From positions 62,001 through 126,000 of the forward strand of contig JAGKTY010000001.1 in the NCBI GenBank assembly GCA_021153185.1: a stretch of DNA of 64,000 nt, in the 5' to 3' direction. Below, piece after piece: positions 50,137-58,501 of this stretch. Below the pieces are notes generated by a model. The model was not told the DNA's origin and did not search any database. It saw only the letters and a list, made by a program, of their open reading frames with translations. Both the position numbers and the translations under genes were made by a program. Origin of the DNA: Lachnospiraceae bacterium (GTDB taxonomy: Bacteria > Bacillota > Clostridia > Lachnospirales > Lachnospiraceae). How positions within the stretch are numbered: position 1 is the stretch's first letter; each line of letters begins with the position of its first letter.

Positions 50137-51009
50137 ATGAAACAACAATATAAAATGGGAATCACTTTTATCACGATGTCGGCGTTCTTCTTTGCGCTGA
50201 TGAATTTGTTTATCAGGTTATCAGGAGATGTGCCATCCTTACAAAAGGTATTTTTTCGCAATCTGTTTGCGATGCTCATTGCTGTCGGCACACTTTTAAA
50301 AAGCCATGTGCCGTTAAAGGTGGGCAAAGGAAATCTAAAGTATCTGCTCATCCGCTCTACGGCCGGGGCGCTTGGTATGGTCTGCAATTTCTATGCAATC
50401 GACCGCATGAATATTTCGGATGCATCCATGCTCAATAAGCTATCGCCTTTTTTTGCAATCATTTTTTCTATTTTTGTGTTAGGGGAGAAGACCAAGCTAC
50501 ATGAATGGTTTGCCGTGCTTGTGGCGTTTGGCGGGGCGCTGTTTGTCGTAAAGCCGACCTTTTCCTTTGATATTATTCCGGCACTTGCCGGCGTACTTGG
50601 AGGGCTTGGCGCCGGACTTGCGTACACGTATGTGAGAAAGCTCGGCATGCGCGGTGAAAACAGTATGATTGTCGTTGCCTTTTTCTCATCATTTACGACA
50701 CTGCTGCTTTTGCCGAATTTGATTTTTAACTATACACCGATGAAGGCAAGTCAGTGGCTGTTTCTGTGCTTAACCGGTATCGCGGCAGCAGGCGGACAAA
50801 TCTGTATCACAAAGGCGTATGCGTATGCACCTGCCAAAGAAATCTCGGTATATGATTTCTCTATTGTGATTTTTACCGCCATTCTCGGCATGCTGTTTCT
50901 TTCCCAGAAACCGGATTTGCTGAGCGTGATCGGATATGTTATCATCATAGGAGCGGCACTCGGAAAGTGGTATGTGAGTGTGAAAAAAGTAAGCGGAACA
51001 CAATTATGA
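50137..51009 (+). CDS. EamA/DMT-family transporter
   Basis: 290 aa with ten predicted helices in two EamA halves (FFALMNLFIRLSGD and NKLSPFFAIIFSIFVLGEK in the first, FSIVIFTAILGMLFLSQKPD in the second). Family members export metabolites or take up nucleotide sugars; the substrate cannot be named. I use ATG 50137, with GAGGAA 7 bp upstream; the ATG at 50122 forms part of that site. Confidence 0.88.
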   Translation: MKQQYKMGITFITMSAFFFALMNLFIRLSGDVPSLQKVFFRNLFAMLIAVGTLLKSHVPLKVGKGNLKYLLIRSTAGALGMVCNFYAIDRMNISDASMLNKLSPFFAIIFSIFVLGEKTKLHEWFAVLVAFGGALFVVKPTFSFDIIPALAGVLGGLGAGLAYTYVRKLGMRGENSMIVVAFFSSFTTLLLLPNLIFNYTPMKASQWLFLCLTGIAAAGGQICITKAYAYAPAKEISVYDFSIVIFTAILGMLFLSQKPDLLSVIGYVIIIGAALGKWYVSVKKVSGTQL

Positions 51010-51043
51010 ATTAGAATTAAGAAGAAGAGGTAGAAGTAGAAGG

Positions 51044-51301
51044 ATGGAAGCGTTGTATCGGGCAATTGAAGATAAAATAAAACAGTCGGGATATCCGAGA
51101 GCGGTTTCGGGCGCAGATGTCTATGATGATATCTGTGATCAGATTGAAGGTAAGGAAAACGGAGCATATGTTTTGATGTCCAAATTTGAGGACGATGTGG
51201 TGTTTGAATATCATCTCACAATTATGGATGATGATTTCAATTTGGGCATATTGGAAATCCGCTGCCCGGAGGGGACATATCAAATGGATTTTGACGCGTG
51301 A
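51044..51301 (+). CDS. Uncharacterised 85-aa acidic protein
   Basis: Begins MEALYRAIEDKIKQSGYPRA and ends YQMDFDA, with an alternating hydrophobic C-terminal half typical of a small alpha/beta fold. No signal peptide. Its stop codon forms part of the left arm of the strong terminator at 51291. I do not recognise the family; a ribosome binding site AGAAGG lies very close to the ATG. Confidence 0.65.
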   Translation: MEALYRAIEDKIKQSGYPRAVSGADVYDDICDQIEGKENGAYVLMSKFEDDVVFEYHLTIMDDDFNLGILEIRCPEGTYQMDFDA

Positions 51302-51318
51302 GAACGCGTCAATTTTTT
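51291..51318 (+). terminator. Rho-independent terminator after the 85-aa gene
   Basis: A perfect 9-bp stem (TTGACGCGT / ACGCGTCAA) with a GAGA loop, then six T residues. Confidence 0.88.
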
Positions 51319-51350
51319 GTTATGGCAACGAGGAAAATGCCCATCGTGCT
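51319..51350 (+). repeat. Dispersed 32-bp repeat, copy 2
   Basis: Begins GTTATGGCAACGAGG. It matches 21812-21843 at 26 of 32 positions and also starts right after a terminator. Confidence 0.55.
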
Positions 51351-51367
51351 TGCACGAGAGGGCATTT
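51335..51367. repeat. Hairpin inside the second 32-bp repeat region
   Basis: AAATGCCC / GGGCATTT encloses a second stem (TCGTG / CACGA). No T-tract follows on the + strand. The gltA copy keeps only the left arm. Confidence 0.5.
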
Positions 51368-51396
51368 GACGACTGCTAATCAGAGCGAGATTCGCA

Positions 51397-51412
51397 AAGC
51401 GTATCTCGACTC
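51397..51412 (+). repeat. 16-nt dispersed motif, copy 1
   Basis: AAGCGTATCTCGACTC, identical to 62842-62857. It forms the right arm of a small imperfect hairpin (GAGATTCGC / GCGTATCTC). Confidence 0.5.
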
Positions 51413-51527
51413 GGTTATGTTAGAATAAAAAAAGACGCAAAAGTCATACTAATCCTTGAGAATGCTTGCCAAATCGGACTAGTTTTTGCATACAAAAACC
51501 GTAAGGCGGCATTGGAAAGGAGCAGGT

Positions 51528-52835
51528 ATGAAATATTTAAAGATTGAATGCGTAAGAGGACGTGAAATACTCGATTCGAGAGGAAATCCGACGGTGGAGG
51601 CGGAGGTGACGCTTTCTGACGGAACATTTGCACGTGCGGCAGCACCGTCCGGCGCATCCACAGGGGAATTTGAGGCACTTGAGCTTCGCGATCAGGACAA
51701 GAAACGATACAACGGAAAGGGTGTCCTAAAAGCAATTAAGCATGTCAATGAAGCGCTTGCGGATGCTATTTGCGGGATGGATGCATCGGATATCTATGCG
51801 GTAGACGCGGCAATGATTCATGCAGACGGGACGAAAGATAAGCATAAGCTTGGCGCCAACGCAATGCTTGCTGTTTCCATCGCGACGAGCAGGGCAGCAG
51901 CGCGATCATTTGATATTCCGCTTTATAGATATTGGGGCGGAATGGCAGGTACGACATTGCCGGTGCCGATGATGAATATTTTGAACGGAGGCGCACATGC
52001 GGTATCGAGCGGACTCGATGTGCAGGAGTTTATGATTATGCCGGTTGGGGCGTGCTGCTATCGGGAAGCGCTCAGATGGTCGGCAGAAGTATTCCATGCA
52101 CTGCGCGGTATTTTGGAGGAAAGAGGTCTTGCGACAAGTGTCGGCGATGAAGGTGGTTTTGCCCCGGCGCTTAAGACAGATGAAGAGGCGCTTGAAACGA
52201 TTTTGCAGGCGATTGAAAAGGCGGGATATCAGGCGGGCGCCGGCAAAGAGTTTATGCTTGCGATGGATGTGGCTGCTTCGGAATGGAAAAGTAAGGAAGG
52301 AAAAGGATTTTATACACTTCCAAAGGCAGGGATTACGTATACGACAGACCAGTTGATTGCGCATTTTAGCGATTTGGTATGCCAGTATCCGATTATTTCG
52401 ATTGAAGATCCCCTTGATGAGGAGGATTGGGACGGCTTTCGAAAAATGACGCAGACACTTGGGAAAAAAGTGCAGATTGTCGGCGATGACTTGTTTGTGA
52501 CAAATACGGAGAGGCTTGAGAAGGGGATTCGATGTGAATGCGGCAATTCTATTTTAATCAAGCTCAATCAGATCGGCACCGTGACAGAGACATTAAATGC
52601 AATCAAGCTTGCGCATAGTGCCGGATTTACTGCGATTGCTTCACACCGCTCGGGAGAGACGGAGGATACAACCATTGCCGACCTTTCTGTTGCCATGAAC
52701 ACATGTCAGATTAAGACCGGTGCACCGAGCAGGTCGGAGCGCGTGGCAAAATACAACAGACTTCTCCGCATTGAGGAACAGCTTGGCAGCGGCGCTTCTT
52801 ATGCAGGATGGAATGCATTTTCACTTTCGATATAG
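51528..52835 (+). CDS. eno: Enolase
   Basis: 435 aa, converting 2-phosphoglycerate to phosphoenolpyruvate. It starts at MKYLKIECVRGREILDSRGNPTVE. PSGASTGEFEALELRD, the catalytic Glu in SVGDEGGFAP, Lys in ILIKLNQIGT and SHRSGETEDTTIADL are all present. The sequence is somewhat divergent (ACCYREALRWSAEVFHALRG), so a second, canonical enolase elsewhere is possible. AAAGGAG precedes ATG 51528; the longer frame from 51486 is not conserved. No other glycolytic gene is adjacent. Confidence 0.95.
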   Translation: MKYLKIECVRGREILDSRGNPTVEAEVTLSDGTFARAAAPSGASTGEFEALELRDQDKKRYNGKGVLKAIKHVNEALADAICGMDASDIYAVDAAMIHADGTKDKHKLGANAMLAVSIATSRAAARSFDIPLYRYWGGMAGTTLPVPMMNILNGGAHAVSSGLDVQEFMIMPVGACCYREALRWSAEVFHALRGILEERGLATSVGDEGGFAPALKTDEEALETILQAIEKAGYQAGAGKEFMLAMDVAASEWKSKEGKGFYTLPKAGITYTTDQLIAHFSDLVCQYPIISIEDPLDEEDWDGFRKMTQTLGKKVQIVGDDLFVTNTERLEKGIRCECGNSILIKLNQIGTVTETLNAIKLAHSAGFTAIASHRSGETEDTTIADLSVAMNTCQIKTGAPSRSERVAKYNRLLRIEEQLGSGASYAGWNAFSLSI

Positions 52836-52886
52836 AAAAATCTAAAAATGTAGAAAAAAGGGTTTTCTGTAACGGGGGTTATATTA

Positions 52887-52892
52887 TATAAT
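52887..52892 (+). promoter_or_regulatory. -10 element of carB
   Basis: TATAAT in an AT-rich stretch; the best -35 is only TTTTCT at 18 bp. A leader of about 180 nt follows and contains the repeat element at 52904-53053. Confidence 0.4.
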
Positions 52893-52903
52893 ATACAAAA
52901 ATC

Positions 52904-53053
52904 GTAACGATTCAGAACCTATTTGCAAAACAGCCTGTTTAAGGCTTTCTTTTTGCGCAGGGCTACTTCGCCGTGTAACGATTTATACAATCCTCCTTTC
53001 ATGCAAGCATGATAAGTGGTTTTATGAATCGCTGCATGGCTCTGAATTGTTCC
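52904..53053. repeat. MITE-like element in the carB leader (contains copy 2 of the 52-bp repeat)
   Basis: The ends are inverted copies: GTAACGATTCAGAACC on the left and, read on the - strand, GGAACAATTCAGAGCC on the right (13 of 16 identical). The right 52 bp (52999-53050) match 26259-26310 in inverted orientation with two blocks of 18 and 15 identical bases at the same distance. No transposase is present and no clear target duplication is seen. Confidence 0.6.
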
Positions 53054-53077
53054 AAAACAGACAATAGGAGAAAGAAC

Positions 53078-56000
53078 ATGCCAAAATTAAAAGACATAAA
53101 CAAAGTGTTAATTATCGGTTCGGGTCCAATCGTCATCGGTCAGGCCTGCGAATTCGACTATTCCGGAACACAGGCGTGTAAGGCGCTTAGAAAGCTGGGA
53201 TATGAGATTGTACTTGTCAACTCTAACCCTGCAACGATTATGACAGACCCTGAGACGGCAGATGTTACATATATCGAGCCACTCAATGTAGATCGTCTTG
53301 AGCAGATTATCGCCAAAGAACGGCCGGATGCACTTCTGCCAAACCTCGGCGGACAGTCCGGACTGAATCTTTGTTCAGAACTTTATAAAGCAGGTGTTCT
53401 TGACAAATACGGTGTCAAAGTCATCGGCGTTCAGGTGGATGCGATTGAGCGCGGTGAGGACCGTATCGAGTTTAAGAAGACGATGGACGAGCTGGGAATC
53501 GGAATGGCGCGTTCGGATGTTGCATACTCTGTTGAGCAGGCACTTGAAATTGCAGATACGCTCGGCTATCCGGTTGTACTGCGTCCTGCCTACACGATGG
53601 GCGGCGCCGGCGGCGGACTTGTTTATAACAAAGAAGAGCTTAAAACCGTATGTGCCAGAGGGCTTCAGGCATCCCTCGTCGGACAGGTTTTGGTTGAGGA
53701 GTCCGTGCTTGGCTGGGAAGAACTTGAGCTTGAGGTTGTCCGCGACAGCGAAGGCAATATGATTACCGTTTGTTTCATCGAAAATATCGACCCAATCGGT
53801 GTTCATACAGGTGACTCGTTCTGCTCAGCACCGATGCTTACGATTGCTGAGGATGTTCAGAAGGAGCTGCAGAGACAGGCATACAGCATTGTAGATAAGG
53901 TACAGGTCATTGGTGGTACAAACGTACAGTTTGCGCGCAATCCAAAAGACGGCCGTATCATCGTAATTGAGATTAATCCGCGTACTTCCCGTTCTTCAGC
54001 GCTTGCTTCTAAGGCAACCGGTTTCCCGATTGCACTTGTTTCGGCAATGCTGGCAGCAGGGCTGACACTTAAGGACATCGAGTGCGGCAAATACGGTACA
54101 CTGGATCAATATGTTCCGGACGGAGATTATGTTGTAATCAAATTTGCCCGCTGGGCATTTGAAAAATTCAAAGGTGTGGAAGACAAGCTCGGCACACAGA
54201 TGCGTGCGGTCGGCGAGGTCATGAGCATCGGTAAGAATTACAAAGAGGCATTCCAGAAAGCAATCAGAAGTCTGGAAAATGGCCGCTATGGTCTTGGTCA
54301 TGCCAAAGATTTTGACACACTTTCCAAAGAAGAGCTTCTCAGGAGACTTGCAACACCTTCAAGCGAGCGTCATTTCTTAATGTATGAGGCACTCCGTAAG
54401 GGCGCAAGTGTTGATGAGATTTTTGAACTGACCAAAGTAAAACACTATTTTATCGAGCAGATGAAGGAGCTTGTGGAGGAAGAGGAGGAGCTTCTCAAAG
54501 CAAAAGGCACTCTTCCTGCAGATGCGCTTTTAATCCGGGCTAAAAAAGACGGTTTCTCTGATAAATACTTAAGCCAGATTCTGGAGATTCCTGAGGATGA
54601 CATCCGAGGTAAGAGATTGTCGCTTGGTGTAGAAGAGGCATGGGAAGGCGTACATGTTTCCGGTACAAAGGACAGCGCATACTATTACTCAACCTACAAT
54701 GCGCAGGATAAAAATCCGGTTTCAGACAATAAAAAGATAATGATTTTGGGTGGTGGTCCAAACAGAATCGGTCAGGGTATCGAGTTTGACTACTGTTGCG
54801 TGCATGCATCGCTTGCCCTGAAGAAGCTCGGCTTTGAGACAATCATCGTCAACTGTAATCCGGAGACTGTTTCAACGGATTATGATACATCTGATAAACT
54901 TTACTTTGAACCACTCACACTCGAGGATGTTCTGAGTATTTACAACAAAGAAAAACCACTTGGCGTCATTGCACAGTTTGGTGGTCAGACACCACTCAAT
55001 CTTGCGGCAGACCTTGAGAAAAACGGCGTTAAGATTCTCGGTACAGCACCTTCTGTCATTGACCTTGCTGAGGATAGAGATTTATTCAGGGCAATGATGG
55101 ATAAGCTTGAGATTCCGATGCCGGAGTCAGGCATGGCGACGACTGTGGATGAGGCTACCAAAATTGCCAACGAAATCGGCTATCCTGTTATGGTACGCCC
55201 TTCTTATGTACTTGGCGGACGCGGTATGGAAGTCGTTTACGATGATGCAAGCATGGCTGACTATATGAAGGCAGCTGTCGGTGTGACACCGGACAGACCG
55301 ATTTTGATTGACCGTTTCTTAAATAACGCACTCGAGTGCGAGTCCGATGCAATCAGTGATGGTACACATGCTTATGTTCCGGCGGTTATGGAGCACATCG
55401 AGCTTGCAGGAGTACATTCAGGAGATTCTGCTTGTATCATTCCGTCTGTTCATATTTCAGAGGAAAACATTGCGCTCATTAAAGAATACACGCGCAAGAT
55501 TGCGGAAGAGATGCATGTCAAAGGTCTTATGAATATGCAATATGCAATCGAAAACGGAAAAGTGTACGTGCTTGAGGCAAACCCAAGAGCATCCCGCACG
55601 GTTCCGCTTGTATCAAAAGTATGTAACACAAGAATGGTGCCGATTGCAACAGATATTATCACAAGTGAGATTACGGGAAGACCATCGCCAATCCCGGCGC
55701 TTACCGATAAGACAATTTCTTATTACGGCGTAAAAGAGGCTGCATTCCCATTCAATATGTTCCAGGAGGTTGACCCTGTACTGGGACCTGAGATGCGCTC
55801 AACAGGAGAGGTTCTTGGTTTGTCAGAGTCTTACGGAGAAGCATTCTACAAAGCAGAGGAAGGTGTCGGTGCACCGCTTCCGCTTGAGGGAACTGTTCTT
55901 ATTTCCGTAAACCGTAAGGACAAAGAGGAAATCGTAGAAGTTGCAAAGAAATTCCATGAGGTTGGATTTAACATCCTGGCAACAGGCGGAACATTTGATT

Positions 56001-56293
56001 TGATTCGCGAGGCAGGTATTCCGGCCACAAAGATTAAAAAATTATATGAGGGAAGACCGAATATCCTTGATGCAATTTCCAATGGAGAGATTGATTTGAT
56101 TGTCAATTCTCCGGTCGGAAAAGACAGCGTAAACGATGATAGTTACTTGCGTAAAGCTGCCATCAAAGGTAAGATTCCGTACATGACAACAGTTGCAGCC
56201 GCAAAAGCAACTGCTGAGGGCATTGCAGTCCTCAAAAACCAGGGCGCAGGTGAAATCAAATCCCTGCAGGAATGGCACAAATCAATACAGTGA
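53078..56293 (+). CDS. carB: Carbamoyl-phosphate synthase large subunit
   Basis: 1071 aa, the usual length. Two homologous ATP-grasp halves: first half IGSGPIVIGQACEFDYSGTQ with PAYTMGGAGGG, second half GGGPNRIGQGIEFDYCCVHA with PSYVLGGRGMEVVYDD. The C-terminal MGS-like allosteric domain ends at about residue 1070. It makes carbamoyl phosphate for arginine and pyrimidine synthesis. carA, normally directly upstream, is absent. ATG 53078 has TAGGAG upstream; the longer frame from 53009 starts inside the repeat element. Confidence 0.97.
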   Translation: MPKLKDINKVLIIGSGPIVIGQACEFDYSGTQACKALRKLGYEIVLVNSNPATIMTDPETADVTYIEPLNVDRLEQIIAKERPDALLPNLGGQSGLNLCSELYKAGVLDKYGVKVIGVQVDAIERGEDRIEFKKTMDELGIGMARSDVAYSVEQALEIADTLGYPVVLRPAYTMGGAGGGLVYNKEELKTVCARGLQASLVGQVLVEESVLGWEELELEVVRDSEGNMITVCFIENIDPIGVHTGDSFCSAPMLTIAEDVQKELQRQAYSIVDKVQVIGGTNVQFARNPKDGRIIVIEINPRTSRSSALASKATGFPIALVSAMLAAGLTLKDIECGKYGTLDQYVPDGDYVVIKFARWAFEKFKGVEDKLGTQMRAVGEVMSIGKNYKEAFQKAIRSLENGRYGLGHAKDFDTLSKEELLRRLATPSSERHFLMYEALRKGASVDEIFELTKVKHYFIEQMKELVEEEEELLKAKGTLPADALLIRAKKDGFSDKYLSQILEIPEDDIRGKRLSLGVEEAWEGVHVSGTKDSAYYYSTYNAQDKNPVSDNKKIMILGGGPNRIGQGIEFDYCCVHASLALKKLGFETIIVNCNPETVSTDYDTSDKLYFEPLTLEDVLSIYNKEKPLGVIAQFGGQTPLNLAADLEKNGVKILGTAPSVIDLAEDRDLFRAMMDKLEIPMPESGMATTVDEATKIANEIGYPVMVRPSYVLGGRGMEVVYDDASMADYMKAAVGVTPDRPILIDRFLNNALECESDAISDGTHAYVPAVMEHIELAGVHSGDSACIIPSVHISEENIALIKEYTRKIAEEMHVKGLMNMQYAIENGKVYVLEANPRASRTVPLVSKVCNTRMVPIATDIITSEITGRPSPIPALTDKTISYYGVKEAAFPFNMFQEVDPVLGPEMRSTGEVLGLSESYGEAFYKAEEGVGAPLPLEGTVLISVNRKDKEEIVEVAKKFHEVGFNILATGGTFDLIREAGIPATKIKKLYEGRPNILDAISNGEIDLIVNSPVGKDSVNDDSYLRKAAIKGKIPYMTTVAAAKATAEGIAVLKNQGAGEIKSLQEWHKSIQ

Positions 56294-56297
56294 AACC

Positions 56298-56353
56298 GGT
56301 GGACCTAGGGGACGGGGTTTGTGGTCCATTTTTGGTGGCCCCAGGGGACGGGG
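56298..56353 (+). repeat. REP-like direct repeat between carB and holA
   Basis: GGTGGACCTAGGGGACGGGG (56298) and GGTGGCCCCAGGGGACGGGG (56334) are 18 of 20 identical and 36 bp apart. GGTCCACC at 56430 is the inverse of the first eight bases and closes the region. GC-rich elements of this kind are often mobilised by REP-associated transposases; none is seen here. Confidence 0.6.
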
Positions 56354-56383
56354 CATCATCCATTTTGACTAGAGATATATCAC

Positions 56384-56413
56384 AAAGGACGCTTCGATGG
56401 GAGCGTCCTTTTA
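56384..56413 (+). terminator. Rho-independent terminator after carB
   Basis: A perfect 10-bp stem (AAAGGACGCT / AGCGTCCTTT) with an 8-nt loop, then TTTTAT. Confidence 0.82.
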
Positions 56414-56437
56414 TCTGTTATGGCGGCGCGGTCCACC

Positions 56438-56466
56438 TTTACAAGGCATCCGTTTTTTCATATAAT
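56438..56466 (+). promoter_or_regulatory. Sigma-A-type promoter of holA, nearly leaderless
   Basis: TTTACA (56438-56443), a 17-bp spacer and TATAAT (56461-56466). The expected transcript start (about 56473) coincides with the first ATG of holA. Confidence 0.65.
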
Positions 56467-56472
56467 ATAAAT

Positions 56473-57456
56473 ATGCGCAGGTTAATGGAAGATATCAAAA
56501 CAGGACAATTTAATCATGTGTATCTGCTATGTGGTGAAGAGGACTATTTGAGAGGAGTTTACAAGGATAAGCTTGTAAAAGCAATGACCGTGCCTGACGA
56601 CAATATGAACTTCACGGTTTTTGAAGGAAAAAACATTGAAGTCGGTAAAGTCATCGACCTTGCCCAGACACTTCCGTTTTTGGCACCGCGCCGCGTCATT
56701 TTGATTGAAAACAGCGGATTTTTCAAGTCGAGTCAGGAGCAGCTTGCCGAATACATGAAGGAGATTCCGGAGGATACATATTTTATCTTCTGTGAAAAGG
56801 AAGTCGATAAGCGCTCGAAGCTGTATAAGGCTGTCAAGAATGAGGGCTATATTTCAGAGTTCGGCATTCAGGACGAAGCGACACTTCAAAAGTGGATTTT
56901 GCAGCTTGTTGCCAAAGAAAAAAAACAGATTTCCAGACAGGCGATGGAACTTTTTCTTTCAAAGACCGGCACCGATATGGCGAATATCCAGAGTGAGTTT
57001 GAAAAGCTTGCATGTTATACGATGGACAAAGATGCCATTATGCCCGAGGATGTCGAGGCAATCTGTACGGAACGGCTGCAGAACCGTATTTTTGATATGG
57101 TGGAGGCCGTTGCGGGCAGGCGGCAGAAGCAGGCGCTTTCACTGTACTATGATTTGATTGCGCTAAAAGAGCCGCCGATGCGCATTTTGTTTATGATTGC
57201 AAGACATTTTAATCTCCTCATGCAGACAAAGAGCTATTTACTAAGGCGCATGGACGAGCGAATGATTGCGGAGAAGATGTCACTTGCACCGTTTATTGTG
57301 CGCAAATATAAGAATCAGGCATCTAAATTTGAATTATCCTTTTTGCGCAGGATGGTTGAAGAATGCGTGGATGCGGAAGAACGCGTCAAGAAAGGCAAAA
57401 TGACAGATATCATTGCTGTTGAGATGCTGATTATCGAAGCAAGCAGATCAATTTGA
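56473..57456 (+). CDS. holA: DNA polymerase III delta subunit
   Basis: 327 aa clamp-loader subunit. MRRLMEDIKTGQFNHVYLLC and GEEDYLRGVYKDKLVKAM match the HolA N-terminus, then SQEQLAEYMKEIPEDTYFIF and the C-terminal collar domain (PPMRILFMIARHFNLLMQTK). Start choice: ATG 56473 would make a leaderless message given the promoter, whereas ATG 56485 has a 12-nt leader with AGG. The long frame from 56272 crosses the terminator and promoter and is not real. Confidence 0.9.
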   Translation: MRRLMEDIKTGQFNHVYLLCGEEDYLRGVYKDKLVKAMTVPDDNMNFTVFEGKNIEVGKVIDLAQTLPFLAPRRVILIENSGFFKSSQEQLAEYMKEIPEDTYFIFCEKEVDKRSKLYKAVKNEGYISEFGIQDEATLQKWILQLVAKEKKQISRQAMELFLSKTGTDMANIQSEFEKLACYTMDKDAIMPEDVEAICTERLQNRIFDMVEAVAGRRQKQALSLYYDLIALKEPPMRILFMIARHFNLLMQTKSYLLRRMDERMIAEKMSLAPFIVRKYKNQASKFELSFLRRMVEECVDAEERVKKGKMTDIIAVEMLIIEASRSI

Positions 57457-57526
57457 GAACAAGCGATATCCAAAGAAGGAACAACAAAAACAGATTGACA
57501 GCTATCATTACGAAAAGGAAAAGCGT

Positions 57527-58114
57527 ATGGAAGGCATTATTATTATCATTATTATCAGTGTCGTATTAAGTCAGTTAAAAAAACAGAGACTGGAGCAGGC
57601 AAAGCGCGGGAAAAGCGGGGAAACAGCACAGGATTTGCTAAAGCGTATTGAGAATAATCCGTCTACCGCAAAGGCTTCGCCAAACACATATAACAGACCA
57701 AACAGAAATGTGACGAACACATCTGCCAATATTCCGCCGGAAATGTCGCGCGTGAATAACCCATCAGCGCCGGCTTACGGGGAAACAAAGAAAACATCGT
57801 CAGTCAAACCATCGAATGCAAAGGCAGCAAATGTGCCAAAGGAAGAAATCGTGCAAAGAGAGGGCGAGTCGACGACCGAATTTTTGAATCGAAAAGCGGC
57901 AGCCGATCAGCTTGAGCACAAAAAAGAGCAGATGGCACAAAAGAAGGAAGCAGTCAGAGTGTACGGTGAGATGAACTATGCACAACGATGGATGGAGGGC
58001 GACCCGGTTCCAAATGGCATGTGGATCGTAAAATGCGGGTATTGCGGCGCCGAAAATCTTATCGGTATGCGCGGCAGAAAGTACAACTGCTATTTCTGCA
58101 GAGAAGAACTATAA
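57527..58114 (+). CDS. Membrane-anchored zinc-ribbon protein, 195 aa
   Basis: A very hydrophobic N-terminus (IIIIIIISVVL, about 4-15) forms one membrane helix, followed by a long low-complexity linker rich in Asn, Pro and Lys (about 25-115), a charged helix, and a C-terminal zinc ribbon (CGYCGAENLI and YNCYFC, about 172-192). Function unknown. It lies 70 bp after holA without a clear terminator. Confidence 0.72.
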   Translation: MEGIIIIIIISVVLSQLKKQRLEQAKRGKSGETAQDLLKRIENNPSTAKASPNTYNRPNRNVTNTSANIPPEMSRVNNPSAPAYGETKKTSSVKPSNAKAANVPKEEIVQREGESTTEFLNRKAAADQLEHKKEQMAQKKEAVRVYGEMNYAQRWMEGDPVPNGMWIVKCGYCGAENLIGMRGRKYNCYFCREEL

Positions 58115-58164
58115 CAGAAACCGTTGCTTTCAAGCAAACTACATTGCGTAAGAGAGGAACTATC

Positions 58165-58407
58165 ATGTTTTTAAAAAACAAACATACCCAGCCGCTATAT
58201 GCGCGGATGGATCAGTTAAAATGCGCCTTTGAGAACAATTATAAGGACAATGCGCACGCGGCTTATAAGGATGTCAATGAGATGTTTGCCCAATTGCAGG
58301 CATCCGGCAAGCTTTCTAAAAAGGAAGAAGCCAAAATTCAAAAGATGATTGACGAATATTCCCAAAAATTAGAAGGCTATACCCATTACAATCATATCGG
58401 GTGGTAG
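58165..58407 (+). CDS. Uncharacterised small helical protein, 80 aa
   Basis: MFLKNKHTQPLYARMDQLKC begins a charged, fully helical protein ending in HYNHIGW. The ATG at 58165 is preceded by AGAGGAAC; the longer frame from 57988 overlaps the zinc-ribbon gene and is not credible. The pan-operon promoter starts at its stop codon. Confidence 0.7.
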   Translation: MFLKNKHTQPLYARMDQLKCAFENNYKDNAHAAYKDVNEMFAQLQASGKLSKKEEAKIQKMIDEYSQKLEGYTHYNHIGW

Positions 58408-58436
58408 TTGTATTTTTGATGCAGATGTGTTATAGT
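58408..58436 (+). promoter_or_regulatory. Sigma-A-type promoter of the pantothenate operon
   Basis: TTGTAT (58408-58413), a 17-bp spacer and TATAGT (58431-58436) with TGT before it (extended -10). Confidence 0.68.
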
Positions 58437-58501
58437 CCCAATTGAGCGGTATTCGAATGAAACTGCATCGGGATAGTGTATCACCTGATGGAGGTGGTAG
58501 C

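Noticed and set aside
51456..51494. Promoter for eno (TTGCCA-17-CATACA)
   Set aside because: Both boxes are poor and a rival TTGAGA has no -10; not strong enough to list.
57988..58164. Longer start for the 80-aa gene at 58165
   Set aside because: The added residues overlap the zinc-ribbon gene in another frame and have shadow-type composition; the ATG at 58165 has the ribosome binding site.
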